This document shows positions 44,293 to 57,248 of a stretch of 64,000 nt of DNA, piece by piece. Each line of letters begins with the position of its first letter. The stretch's first letter is position 1. The notes below the pieces were generated by a model, which was given only the letters and a program-made list of their open reading frames with translations, was not told where the DNA came from and ran no database searches. The translations under genes and the position numbers were made by a program. The DNA is from Kalaharituber pfeilii (lineage: Eukaryota > Ascomycota > Pezizomycetes > Pezizales > Pezizaceae): positions 868,001 through 932,000 of the forward strand of contig WHUZ01000001.1 of assembly GCA_015179045.1 (NCBI GenBank), read 5' to 3'.

Positions 44293-44655
44293 CTAAAGCA
44301 CAACACAATCGGAACGAGAACAAACAGAGTTTGAATAAAGTGCAATCTGGGTAGTGAAATTGAATGTATCGCAAGCCAAACGAACCGCGGACTTCCAAGC
44401 CCAAAAGGCTATTCCAGCGCGGCAGATACTGGGCGACCCTGAAAACTGGTCTTCTCTACCGCACCATGACCTATATTCCTCCGCAAAGACAGGATAATCC
44501 TGATATTGCTCGTTAGTCCTACCAGGGCCGAATGACCACACCCGGGCTGGATGGAGATGGTGCGGGATGAGGAAGGAAGAAGAGAATGCTCGGCGGTAGC
44601 GAATTTGTAGGACCTTGGGTGCGGGCTTGGCGTACAATTTCTCTTTTGAGTGGAG
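44293..44655 (-). CDS. Possible small gene or exon, function unknown
   Basis: An open stretch reading LHSKEKLYAKPAPKVLQI, then RYRRAFSSSFLIPHHLHPAR, VWSFGPGRTNEQYQDYPVFA and EEYRSWC looks like real protein, with a basic, Ser-rich start as in mitochondrial proteins. A good branch and acceptor (GCTGACTATTCAG) precede it, so it would be an internal or last exon, but I could not find a first exon with matching phase. No family recognised. Confidence 0.3.
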   Translation of the reverse strand, partial: LHSKEKLYAKPAPKVLQIRYRRAFSSSFLIPHHLHPARVWSFGPGRTNEQYQDYPVFAEEYRSWCGREDQFSGSPSICRAGIAFWAWKSAVRLACDTFNFTTQIALYSNSVCSRSDCVVL

Positions 44656-44806
44656 GCTGAATAGTCAGCGTCTGGTTACGAGACTAGGGGCTGAAGCAAC
44701 ATAGTTAGAGTGCGCAGGGATACATAATTGTATCATTCTCTCTTGCTCTCTCAACTCCTGCATAAACCCGACATACAATATGCGCTCCTAACACCCATAT
44801 TCTAGA

Positions 44807-44980
44807 CAGAAAAATAAGTATTTGGACAGGGGATAAATGCATATTATGCGCTATGCGGTATTCGGCTGTAACTGGCATATTTTCGTATGCTTGGCGGTAA
44901 AGAATAAGGGTAAAGGTTCAAATTCATTATGTCAGCTGTCCAAATTTCATCACGTCAGCTGTCCAAATACTTTCTTACAT
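44807..44980. repeat. Tc1/mariner-like repeat remnant
   Basis: Inverted AAGTATTTGGACAG near 44814-44828 and CTGTCCAAATACTT near 44957-44972 frame about 130 bp of non-coding sequence; the right part holds a second copy of GTCAGCTGTCCAAAT. The left end through 44857 resembles the loop and arm of the hairpin at 37143-37228. Confidence 0.5.
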
Positions 44981-45588
44981 AATAAATTTGGATCCCCTAT
45001 CACGAAATTTGGGCTAGTCTCAGGGCCAGTAGTTCGAGACTGGAGGAGTTATACTTTGCAGCAATATGAGCCCCATGCATACATAATTATGCATTAGTCA
45101 ACCGTTCCAATACTTTTTGAACGAGCGAGGAGACATGGGCTGCCAGCGAGTATGAGGTTGCTAACTCCTACTAGTACAACGAGCGTATGCAGAGCCTTCT
45201 AGATATTTCATCACGTGGAATATCCTCATAACGTGCTGGTGGAACGCACATTTCTTTCAGACCTTGGAGATTCTTTATTGGAAGAATTATGTGTTAAGCG
45301 GAGGACCTGGATTCAAATGTCTAATCTAATGCTGTTTAAGGCAGCACTAGATCCAGATAAAGTTGGAAAAGCAGCAGCTGGTAAATTTATTTATGGTATT
45401 AAGAAAAAGGCTGATGAATGGTGGAATGTACAACTTATGGAGGATAGAGTAGGATAAATCTGTAATCCTTTTGTTTTTGTGCTTTCGCTTGGTTTTTGCT
45501 GTTCTTTTCTTGTTCTTTTTCTTTTTATCTTGATAACTATCACTTGTAATATCAAGATACCTGGGCAAAGCCAGTAGGCTTAATTGCT

Positions 45589-45627
45589 CCCCCCCCCCCC
45601 CCAAAAAAAAAAAAAAAAAAAAAAAAA
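45589..45627. repeat. C14-A25 homopolymer tract
   Basis: Fourteen C followed directly by 25 A in intergenic DNA; length is likely unreliable. Confidence 0.85.
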
Positions 45628-46799
45628 GGATAAACATACTTTTGCTGGGAAATTGCTGGGAATGAACTATACTAGCTCGGCACTGTGGCGGTGTACACGT
45701 ACGCTGTTACTGGAGGGGGGAGTTGCGAGGAGCACGGGGGGATTGATGCCGGAAGTGGGCTGTTGCTGAAACGGGGGGGTTGTATCCTGTATGTCCTGTA
45801 TATATGTGAGAAGGGGGGGTGGATGGAGGTCCTGCTCCGATCAACCTACACTGGCAATACAGAAGCTCTCTCTTGTTGACGAAATTCCTCCACAGTACCA
45901 GGACCTCAACACTTCAGAAGGTTCAAGTGGCCGTCCAAGGTCGACCCTGGGTATAAACGGCTGGATGAGGAGTTCAGGGGATTGAACAAGGACTAATATA
46001 TTCGGAGTATGTTGTCTAATTAAGTGTTTAAGGTGTTATCTTGCAGACGCATTTACTAGGTGGGCATCAAAACTTTTACTACGATGCCAAAGCACAGCAA
46101 CAATTCAAGGCAGATATTCGCGACTCTATTAACGCATCTGAGTCTGTGGTCATTCTTGATTTTGAGAGTCGATTTCCACGAGGATACTTGGCCGGCCCAA
46201 GGGAACTCAGCCGAAGGGAACTGCTGCGGAGGATGCACAATGATTGTTTACTTTTCACGTTTTCTCGTTTTCAGTGGCCGTTGGATTGACTATCAGCGGC
46301 ATTTTGTCCTCATGTATTTAACTGTTGTATTAGTGTTGTTCAGTAAAAAACCAACAAAAGGTCCTTTTTTTCCCCCTCCGATTCGTCTAACTACACAGCT
46401 TGTATCAGTAGTCGTGCCAACCACACTGTACACTATGTATTAGGTAAAATATCATGCTTTCCCATTTTTATTGAAGCGAGCCAGGAGAGTCTGGGTACGA
46501 AACCAAGTGGTTCGGACATCGGCAATTGCTGAACTTCTACAAGAGGGGGCATGCGGATAGCTTGGAGGGTATACTCAGCTTCTATGCCCCTTGCTATTAC
46601 ATGAGGGAAGGTCAATGCAGTGGACTGCAGCAACAATAGTCACAGCCTTCACAAAGCGTCAAAAGTAAAATCAGGAACGCAATTACCTTATATTATACTT
46701 TGGATATATGTTTTGCCTGCACGGGAACGAGGAAGAAAAAGACACTGAAATTTGCCCGATTTTATATACCTCCAGGTTATATACCTCCAGGTGTTACCC

Positions 46800-49273
<2,474 letters not shown>

Positions 49274-50095
49274 ATGGACATGAAGTACGTACGCAATCTG
49301 GTCGCCCCAGTCTTACCGTCACCATGGAAAACCGGCCTACTCGATCACCTGTGATGCATGAGGTGGAAGGTTAGAGAATGGCGATATTCAACCTGCTCTA
49401 TTACCATACGCATATCTCCATGACGCAACCTTCTACACTTCTATTATGGCCTTTTGTTACCGCACATGCTGACAAGCCTATACAACAATTCCTACAGCTA
49501 CAGTTTCAATGCCTCCGAGCAGCGGGACTTCCAGCAGATTGTGGAGAGACGACAGGTGAAAGAGTTCATGAACGTGGGTTTATTTCTCACATCTACCTTA
49601 ATCCCTTTGCATTTGCTCTAGAAGCTTCGCTTTTTTCATACCCACTCCTTTGACCCGATTTAACTCTTCAAGTCCGCACCTTATGACGCCATACAGGTCC
49701 GCTCATGCTTAGACAAAAATATACTAACTATAAGCCTCATGGTTGGGTACATGTTAATAAATAGACGTACAGCAATCTTGTCCAGAGGTACGTCAGCAAA
49801 ATACAAAATTTGGAGGGGGAAAAAAAAGAGAAAAATCTTGCCATGGCTCTGTGCTCACAAGGCGTGCAAACAGATGCTTTGAGGACTGTGTGACCGACTT
49901 CACCTCCAAGTCATTGGCTTCCAAGGAGGACACATGTATCACCCGATGTGTTGATAAATTTGTCAAGAGCTCCGAGAGGGTAGGGGCAAGGTTTGCCGAA
50001 CTGTATGTTGCACAATTTGCTCTACCGCGTGCTGCCGTAAGGCTAATGGTTATACTCCTAGAAACGCGGCTCCAGGCGCTTTCGGCCCGAAGTGA
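49274..50095 (+). CDS. TIM9: Mitochondrial intermembrane-space chaperone Tim9
   Basis: Small Tim protein; with Tim10 it escorts hydrophobic precursors across the intermembrane space to TIM22 or SAM. Proposed exons 49274-49284, 49504-49573, 49765-49787, 49874-50002, 50062-50095; 267 nt, 88 residues, exactly the family size. The sequence reads [20 protein letters not shown], then [37 protein letters not shown], and [12 protein letters not shown]. The twin CX3C motifs (CFEDC, CITRC) are intact and 15 residues apart. The 11-nt first exon (ATG GAC ATG AA) is the best start by similarity and phase; an ATG at 49466 would give a longer leader in an unspliced first exon. Two further exons are 23 and 34 nt, so automated prediction is likely to miss it. 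Confidence 0.87.
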
Positions 50096-50576
50096 GGATA
50101 ATGGGAGGTTCAAATTGTCTTGTTCATTTACTGTAGTTTACTTGATGAATTCCTGTTGGAGATTGAGATATAAGGTCTCGATATCAAAGCTGGATTGTAC
50201 AATTTAAAGCGGGCTTGCGATATGCAGCATAATAGTTGTCTGGTGACAATCCTGCTGTACTATACAGCAATGTGCATGCAACTTCTCGCGGTCGGTAGAT
50301 TTTCTCTGTAAATTAGTACTTGCAGTAACTTCTTGGAGGTGATGTCGGTTGCCCCTTGCATATCATACTAAGTAGCTGCGGCGCTCACAGACTGTTACGT
50401 CAACGTCATGCGGCTCTTATTGCAGGCATTGACCCCACGCGCCCGTCATACTGTATGCACCTCGAGCATCCCCGCCCAACCCCGCGCATCGCTCCGATAC
50501 CCAATCGCTCGCAACTAACAGGACACAGCGTAGCAATATAAAGCATTACCATTGCCAGTTAACTAAATCCGATATA
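50096..50576. other. Intergenic region
   Basis: Between TIM9 and translin. Nothing recognised apart from pyrimidine-rich promoter-like sequence near 50480-50500. Confidence 0.45.
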
Positions 50577-52020
50577 ATGTCCAGTGACAGCAGCACAATG
50601 GACGTCGAACCCACGACCGCGGGAGGTGGAGCAGCAGCTGTCGCGGCTGCCAGCGTCGTCGACCCCTCAATCTTTGAGTCTGTGCAGAAGCAGATCGACG
50701 AGGACACCCAATTGCGTGATGTTCGCCCAGCGCTCTGCTCCCATATTGAGCAGCCTTGAAACTAGCTAACCTCCAGGGTCGGTCCCTGTGGACAGGAACT
50801 GCGCGGCTTTCTAAAAACACTAGATCGACAGGGTCTGTTTTACCAGTTTTCCTTGACTGTGTCACCACTAAATTCATTTTCCCTTCAAATCTTGGCTGTT
50901 CGCGGGGTTTATTACGGGGTGGGGTTGCTGGAATTGCGGATGAAACTGACGCGGGATCTTTGTCACAGGGCGTCAGATCCAGTCGATCCTCTCCCGAGCA
51001 CATGCTGTTCCAGCATCGGCCTGTATGTGCACCCTATCCCCAAGGTGCTTTCTGAGTTGGCATGCATACATACAACACAATTGTGGATGCAAGAATCTGA
51101 TGGTTGCAATCCTAATTCTGGCTGATACAATTGGGCTGTGCCACGCCTGATTGGCCTATGTAGTGCCACAACTTATCCAGTCAACAGAACCGGCGTTTGC
51201 AGAGCAGAAGGAGACTATCAGACAACTTGCGGAGGTTGCGTCGCGGTATCCTTACTACAAATATTACGGGATATGGACGCGGGAGGTGCAAAACGCTGTA
51301 AGCTCCGATTTCATCTGATGCGGATCTCCATTGAGGAGCAGTTCACTCACAATGGCTGCGCGGCGACGGCAAATAGGTTTTCTCCCTGATCTTCGCTCGC
51401 TGGCTTGTGGGCGCGGACGGCAAGCAAGGGCAGCTGCTGACCATTGAGGAAGTTGGGGCGGCATTGGGAGGTATGTTTTTCCAAACTCTGAGACAGATGG
51501 GTTTGCATGAGGCTGATAATTTCTGTTTCTAGTTCCTGTCAATGTCAAAGACAGAGATGTCTTCCATGTGACCATCGAAGAGTACCTCCAGTCTCTGATT
51601 ACCCTGATTGAGGAGCTTGTATGTTTTTCGACAAAATCCCCCGCCTAACTAACTCACTAGGCTATCAAACTGCCCCTGACACTAATTCCCATACCTACAG
51701 GCACGATTGGCAGTCAACTCAGTCACGCTAGGCGACTATGAACGCCCGATGGTGATCAGCAGGTTCGTGAAGGACCTACATGCTGCGTTCCAGGTTCTCA
51801 ACCTAAAGAACGATACGCTGAGGAGGAGGAGCGATGGAATCAAGTATAATGTCCGTTTTTGCATTTCTTTTCTTATCGCCCTTTTTCCCCAAAAAAACAA
51901 AAAGAACAAAACAAATAAGACGCTGACGATTATTTTGATCTCATCTAGGTCAAGAGAATTGAAGACGTGGTATATGATCTGAGTCTGAGGAACTTGGTGC
52001 CCAAAGAACCAGGAAAGTGA
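50577..52020 (+). CDS. TSN: Translin
   Basis: Single-strand nucleic-acid-binding protein; with its paralogue TRAX it forms C3PO, an RNase that trims small RNAs and tRNA fragments. Eight exons: 50577-50720, 50796-50832, 50969-51022, 51164-51297, 51377-51470, 51533-51618, 51701-51850, 51949-52020; 771 nt, 256 residues. After an Ala/Gly-rich leader: IFESVQKQIDEDTQLRDELRGFLKTLDRQ, GRQIQSILSRAHAVPAS, YPYYKYYGIWTREVQNAVFS, LIFARWLVG, VNVKDRDVFHVTIEEYLQ, LARLAVNSVTLGDYERP, and VVYDLSLRNLV near the end. All match translin rather than TRAX. The acceptor at 51163 (GTAG) was picked over the CAG at 51180 by phase. Translin has been lost in Saccharomyces, so its presence is informative. Confidence 0.94.
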
Positions 52021-52574
52021 AGCTTACAAAAAAAATAAATAAATAAATAAGTAATAAAGTATACGGGAGCAAAAAAAAAAAAAAGGAAATAAGAAAAACC
52101 TATTCCGATGACTTTCCTTTTTTTTTTCTTTTTTTTTTCTTTATATCTTTTTACAGTTTTTTTTTTTTTTTTTTTTTTTTTTTGAAAAGATGTTCTCCAC
52201 TGGTAAAAAAAGTTCAAGCTGATTTTTATTGGAACCTGTATTTTATTTTATTTTATTTTATTATTTGTTTATTTATTTTTTTTTGGACATACCACTTTTT
52301 TGCCCCAAAAAAACGTGAACTCTGTCACCACTGAAATGCAAAAAAAGAAAAGAAAAGAAAACAAAAAACCTTTACAGTAGTTGACCTTTACGAGCTCATG
52401 TCTGAATTGTTTTTTCCAATCAGAACGCATCCATAGGGCGGCCTATTCCGTCCGTGATTGGTAAAGATACCCTAAGGTATGCACCGGTTACTTGGGGTGT
52501 TTATACTAGCCCCGCCCGCATAAACAGCACAAAATAATAATATCAAATTCTTTTCCGAATAATCTCCAAGTATA

Positions 52575-52607
<33 letters not shown>

Positions 52608-52855
52608 AAGCCAATCATTACCGGTAAAAGGAAAAAAAGGCCCACCTGAGTTAACCATAAAACAAACGGCAAAAAACCCTACATTGTGTGTTGATGCAAA
52701 ATCGCCATGGTGTAAGAAAACGTAAAAGATGGTCCATTATATATTGTACAAAAGAAGTAAAAAAAAGAAACAATAAAACAATTTTTGAAAAATATATATA
52801 TAACGAAGGAGATAGACAAGTGAAAGTAAGAAGTATAAAAATGAAAAATGAAAAA
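52021..52855. other. Homopolymer-rich intergenic region
   Basis: A series of poly-A and poly-T tracts (about 52071-52084, 52121-52141, 52157-52183, 52576-52605) and a TTTTA-repeat near 52239-52262. No gene seen. It forms the left border of the GC-rich block. Confidence 0.7.
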
Positions 52856-54369
52856 TCATCCATCCTTACCCACCCGCGGCATGGCCAACATGTGCAAATA
52901 CTCTGCTGCCGACACCGTTGTCCGTAACACTGGAACCTTTGTCTGGTTTTTGCCTTCTAGCACTGGCTTTGGGTTCTTCTTCTCTCCCGACTTCGTTCCA
53001 TCGTCCCTGACCATCTCCACGTCTCCCTCCGCGTCCTTCGTCTCCCCCCCTTCCACCTGCTCCTTACTCCCTTCTTTCTCCTCCTCCTCCTCTTCCTCCT
53101 CCTCGACCTCCTCCTTCTTCACCCCCTCCACCCCGTCCAAAAACATCCCCTCAAACACCTCCCAGGCCTCTGCATCATCCTGGTCTACCCAACTAAGCGT
53201 CTTCCATTCCTCGCCCTCCTCCCGGCGCAAAGTCTTCATGACGGAGCTGTGGTCTGCGGCGGCGGCTGACTCGTCTGAGGCCTTGACGGTGGCGTGTAGG
53301 GCGCGGGCGGTGGGCGGCCCGGCGGCGGCAGGATCCAGCCGGAGGGACCGAGTTAGGTTCCGCTCGAGTTCGGCGGCAGTGTCGATGTGGTTGAATTGAG
53401 GGCGGAGTTGGATGGTGGAATGGAGCGGGGTGAGATGGAGTTGGTCTATGGGGTGAGTCTGTTAGCCTTTGGCCCTGCTTATGAATAAATGTGCCAGGGA
53501 TGCGACGGCGGGAATAAGGATGGGAATGGGAGGCATGAGATAATGATGGAGAGTGGTTGACATACTATTCCTGAAAACACCGATCATGTAATTTGTGCTA
53601 TCGGGCTGAATCTTGGCTCCGAGGGTTTGCTTGGACAGTACCCTGCCCTTCGCCAACGCCTCCTGGAAGCTCACGTGCATGATGTCGTCCTCGTCCTCGC
53701 CCTCGTCTTCTTGTGCGCCCACCCTTCTCCGCTTGGCCCCTCCCACCCCCGCTCCTGCCCCCGCACGTCCGCTGCCCGCTGGCCCCGCCGCACCAGAGAT
53801 CCTTGCTTCGCGCTCCAGCTTTGCCTTCTGCAGGGCCTCGCCCCACATGCGCCCCTTATCCTGGTCGTAGTTCTTGTACGTGTTGATCGGGACGTCTACC
53901 TCTAGAAGCCCGGACTCGGGCTTGATTCTTGCCGCGACGGGGCAGGATCCGGTGAGTTTGCTGAATGGAAGATGTTTTCCGCGCACGGGGTACTGGAAGA
54001 GGTAGAGATACGGAGAAAGCGTGGTGGTGAGATGGACGTCGTACGTGCGGACGACAGGGTCGTCATCGTCGCCGGTGGTGGTGCTGCCGGCGTCGTCATC
54101 CTCGCCTGAGTGGGCGTCTGCGTCAGAAAGGTCGCCGTGGTGAGTGCGGCCGTGGGGAAGGCTGCAGAGCCGGGCGACGGCGGGGCCCGCGTGGCCGCCG
54201 ACTTCGTCGGAGGGGGCGTCCGAGTCGGCTTCGATGAAGAGGGACTCGCCAACGGGCGGTGGCCTGGCGGGCGCGGGGGGGGCGGGGGAGGGCGCCTGTG
54301 CAGGGCCGGGGGCGGCGGTGGCTTTACCCTTGCCTTTGGGGTCTGCGGCGGGCGCCTTCCGCGGGGCAT
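52856..54369 (-). CDS. RPC37: RNA polymerase III subunit C37 (RPC5/Rpc37)
   Basis: TFIIF-like subunit of RNA polymerase III that pairs with Rpc53 for initiation and termination. Exon 2 is 53445-52856 and the intron 53565-53446 (GTATGT donor, ATAG acceptor). Signature: DDDPVVRTYDVHLTTTLSPY, YLYLFQYPVRGKHLP, VDVPINTYKNYDQDKG and, after the splice, NQLHLTPLHSTIQLRPQFNH. The C-terminus is a long Glu-rich linker followed by AAEYLHMLAMP. The 5' end is uncertain: the conserved frame stays open to 54724 without a convincing start, and that region overlaps DBP7. An ATG at 54369 (MPRGRRPPQ) would need a 32-nt intron (GTAAAG..ACAG) to join the conserved frame. Strongly GC-biased codons, unlike the rest of the window. 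Confidence 0.85.
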
Positions 54370-54602
54370 CTTTGCGCGTGCTGTGCGTGCGCTGTGCCGG
54401 GCGTGGGGCGCGGGTGTGTGTGGTGGGCGTCGCTGTCCTCCGGCGCAGGCTGCGGCCCACCGCACGTGCGACTTGTAAATCTTGGCGCCCGCAGCTCTTG
54501 GCGCGCGCACTGCAGCCGTCGATACCGACCGATATCGCCAACGCCCACCAGCCGACACCGGCCCCAATTGGAGCAGCAACCCCCTCCCCCCACCGCTCAA
54601 CA

Positions 54603-57248
54603 TGGCCGACGACGGCATGCTCATGAACCTCGACGTCAGCGCCGCCCCGCCGCCGCTGAGGGCAACGGCGTTCAAGGGCGGGCGGTGGACGGACCGCGTC
54701 AAGGCGAAGCGGGCGGCGAAGCACTGGGAGAAGAAGCAGCAGCAGCGGCTGAGCGGGGCTGGCGCAGCGGGGGGCGGGGGCGGGGGCGGGGGCGGGTGGG
54801 GGGAAGGAGACGGGGGGGAGGGCCGCAGGCAGCGCCCGGCGGGCACGCCCACGCAGGCAAGAAGCGCAAACGGGCCCCCGACGGCAGCGCGCCCGCAGCG
54901 CCCCCGCGACATCGCCCGCGCAGCTCCGCGGCCACCACCACTGCTGCTGCAGACACCCTCCCCCCCGCGGGCGAGAAGGGCCAGTTCATCTCCTCCCTCT
55001 GGACCTCCAATCCGGCCCCCTCTACTCCTGCCCCTCGCACTACGAATGGCGCAGACCCTCCCGACGTCGAGCGAGCGCCCACCAACGCCCCTCTCTCTGA
55101 CGGCTCCGTAACCTTTACTACTCTCGGGCTCTCTTCCGCGCTCGCGGCCCACCTCACCACCAAGATGTCCCTCAAGGCGCCCACCGCAATCCAGAAAGCC
55201 GCGATCCCGGAACTGCTCAACTCGGACTCTGACGCATTCATCCAAGCACAAACCGGGTCCGGCAAGACGCTTACCTACCTCCTTCCCATCCTCGACAGGA
55301 TCCGGTCCCTTGCCCCACTGCAAACCATACCCGCACCCGCACCCCAGCCTTCGACCGCCCAATCCTCCCCCGACTCAAAGCTCCCACACCTACATCGCTC
55401 CTCCGGCCTCTTTGCCATCATCCTTGCACCCACTCGCGAGCTCGCACGGCAAATTATGTCTGTGCTAACAACGCTGACATTCTCGCATGCACACCACTGG
55501 ATCGTTCCCGGGTGCGTCACCGGGGGAGAAAAGAAAAAGAGCGAGAAGGCGCGGCTGAGGAAAGGGATGAATATTCTTGTTGCCACGCCCGGACGGTTAC
55601 TGGATCATCTGGAGAATACAGAGTCGTTGGACGTGAGTAGGGTCCGGTGGATGGTGCTGGATGAGGGGGATATGTTGATGGAACTGGGGTTCGAGGAAAC
55701 GATTAAGCAAATTTTGGAGTTGGTAGGCAAGAGGGGTAAGGTGGGCGGTGTGAGAGAGGGAAGGCTTCCGAAACGAAGAGTCACTGTCCTGTGCTCAGCG
55801 ACAATGAAGACGAATGTTCAACGTCTGGGCGACCTCTCGCTCACCGAGGCCTCATACGTCAAGGCGGATCCCCAAGACAAGGAGAAGGAAAAAGATACTC
55901 AACTACAAACTCAAACTCAGTCAGAAAATACCTCAACACCAATACCGGCCCCCGGCGGGGACATCACCGCGACAAAATCCACACAAACACAGCCAACCTT
56001 CCTCGCCCCATCCCAGCTAAAGCAGTCCTATGTCCTCGTCCCGCCCAAGCAGCGCTTTGTGGCTCTCTATGCGGTTCTGAAGCGCGCGTTCCTCAGGGCC
56101 CCTGCGAATATGAAGGCTATCGTCTACTTTTCGTGCGCGGATAGCGTTGATTTCCATTTTGAGGCGTTCACAGAGGGGATTCGTACCACTGCCGCTGACA
56201 AAGGTACCAATGGCTCTTCTGACTCTGAGAGGTCCGATTCCAACTCCGATTCCGACTCCGGCGGCCCAGAGGCGAAAAAGCAGCCCAGGGAACCCACTAA
56301 AAGAGAGGTCCCCCCACACTCTACAATCCGCCCTGCCCCTCTCTCCACCCTACCCTCCTCCTCCACCGCCTCCATGGCTCCCTACCTCAACCCCAGCGCA
56401 TTTCGACCCTGCACTCCTTCACGCACCCCCCCGGCCCGCAGGCGCCCTCCCTAAGCAAACAACCCGTCCAAAAATCAACCCGCCCTACCCTCCTCTTCTC
56501 CACCGACGTTACCTCCCGCGGTCTCGACCTGCCAAACGTTGACCTCATCGTCCAACTTGACCCGCCGTTCTCGTCCGCCGACTACATCCACCGTATCGGG
56601 CGGACCGCTCGTGCGGGGCGGCCCGGACGTGCAATCATCTTCCTTCTAGAGGGCACCGGCGAGGCCGGGTACGTGGAACGGGTGATTTCGAGAACGCTAC
56701 CTGCCGGCGAGGGTGCCCGCGCAAAGCAGCTTTCACTATCAGACATATTAGACAAGGGGTTCTGCTCACCATCACCATCGAGCACCAACAAGAAACCCCA
56801 ACACAGTGCAGCAAACACCGCAAACAAGTACGAATCCGCCGCCACCGCCCTCCAGCTCAGACTCGAGTCTACCCTCCTCTCTACCCCGTCCTTGCACCAG
56901 CTCGCGAAACGCGCATGGACAAGCCATGTGCGAGCGTACGCGACGCATGAGGCGGGCGAGAGAGACATGTTTGATGTGAGGAAGCTGCACATGGGGCATT
57001 TGGCGAAGGGGTTCGGGCTGAGGGAGCGGCCAGGGGAGATTGCGCAGCAGCAAAAGAAAGGCAAGGGGAAGGAGGGTAGTGGTGTGGGGAAGAAGGCGAA
57101 GGGGGAAAGGAAGGCGGTTTGGGATGACGAGGACGAGGTCGGGAAGAAGGGTAGTGAGAAGGAAGCGGCGGAGAGGATGAGGAAGATGGCGAGGCTGATG
57201 CAAGGAAAGGGGAGGGAGGGGTTGGCGGGGGAGTTTAATATTGGATAG
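54603..57248 (+). CDS. DBP7: DEAD-box ATP-dependent RNA helicase Dbp7, frame interrupted
   Basis: Nucleolar helicase for 60S ribosome assembly. It starts MADDGMLMNLDVSA ... FKGGRWTDRVKAKRAAKHWE, the Dbp7 N-terminus. A frame change in the G-rich tract 54770-54860 is explained by an intron 54796-54856 (GTGGGG..CACGCAG), giving GKKRKRAPDG. Helicase motifs: QISSLWTSNP-type lead-in, APTAIQKAAIP (Q motif), QAQTGSGKT (I), PTRELARQI (Ia), TPGRLLDHLE (Ib), LDEGDML (II, DEGD as usual in Dbp7), CSATM (III), then HGSLPQP, STDVTSRGLDLP (V) and YIHRIGRTARAG (VI). Around 56340-56372 the frame shifts between APLSTLPSSSTA and RLHGSLPQPQ. No AG acceptor occurs between 56310 and 56393, so no ordinary intron can repair it: a real frameshift or a sequence error. 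The C-terminal extension is lysine-rich. Confidence 0.88.

Larger units (their letters stand above)
43888..46799. other. Repeat-rich intergenic region, 2.9 kb
   Basis: Includes T-runs (44089-44106), a partial Tc1/mariner-like repeat (44807-44980), a C14A25 tract (45589-45627) and further low-complexity sequence. A possible orphan exon lies at 44293-44655 (-). Open frames at 45215-45457, 45655-45990 and 46041-46289 cannot be assigned. Confidence 0.5.

Noticed and set aside
45655..45990. Possible two-exon gene with start MNYTSSALWRCTRTLLLEGG and end VDPGYKRLDEEFRGLNKD
   Set aside because: Both ends look protein-like, but no splice model connects them in phase and no family is recognised.
54259..54602. 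Upstream extension of the DBP7 frame
   Set aside because: Conserved N-terminus MADDGMLMNLD begins at 54603 in another frame; the upstream stretch is antisense to RPC37.
53902..55362. Antisense frame of 486 codons across the RPC37/DBP7 region
   Set aside because: Pro/Ala/Arg/Gly low complexity caused by high GC, which removes stop codons from all frames.
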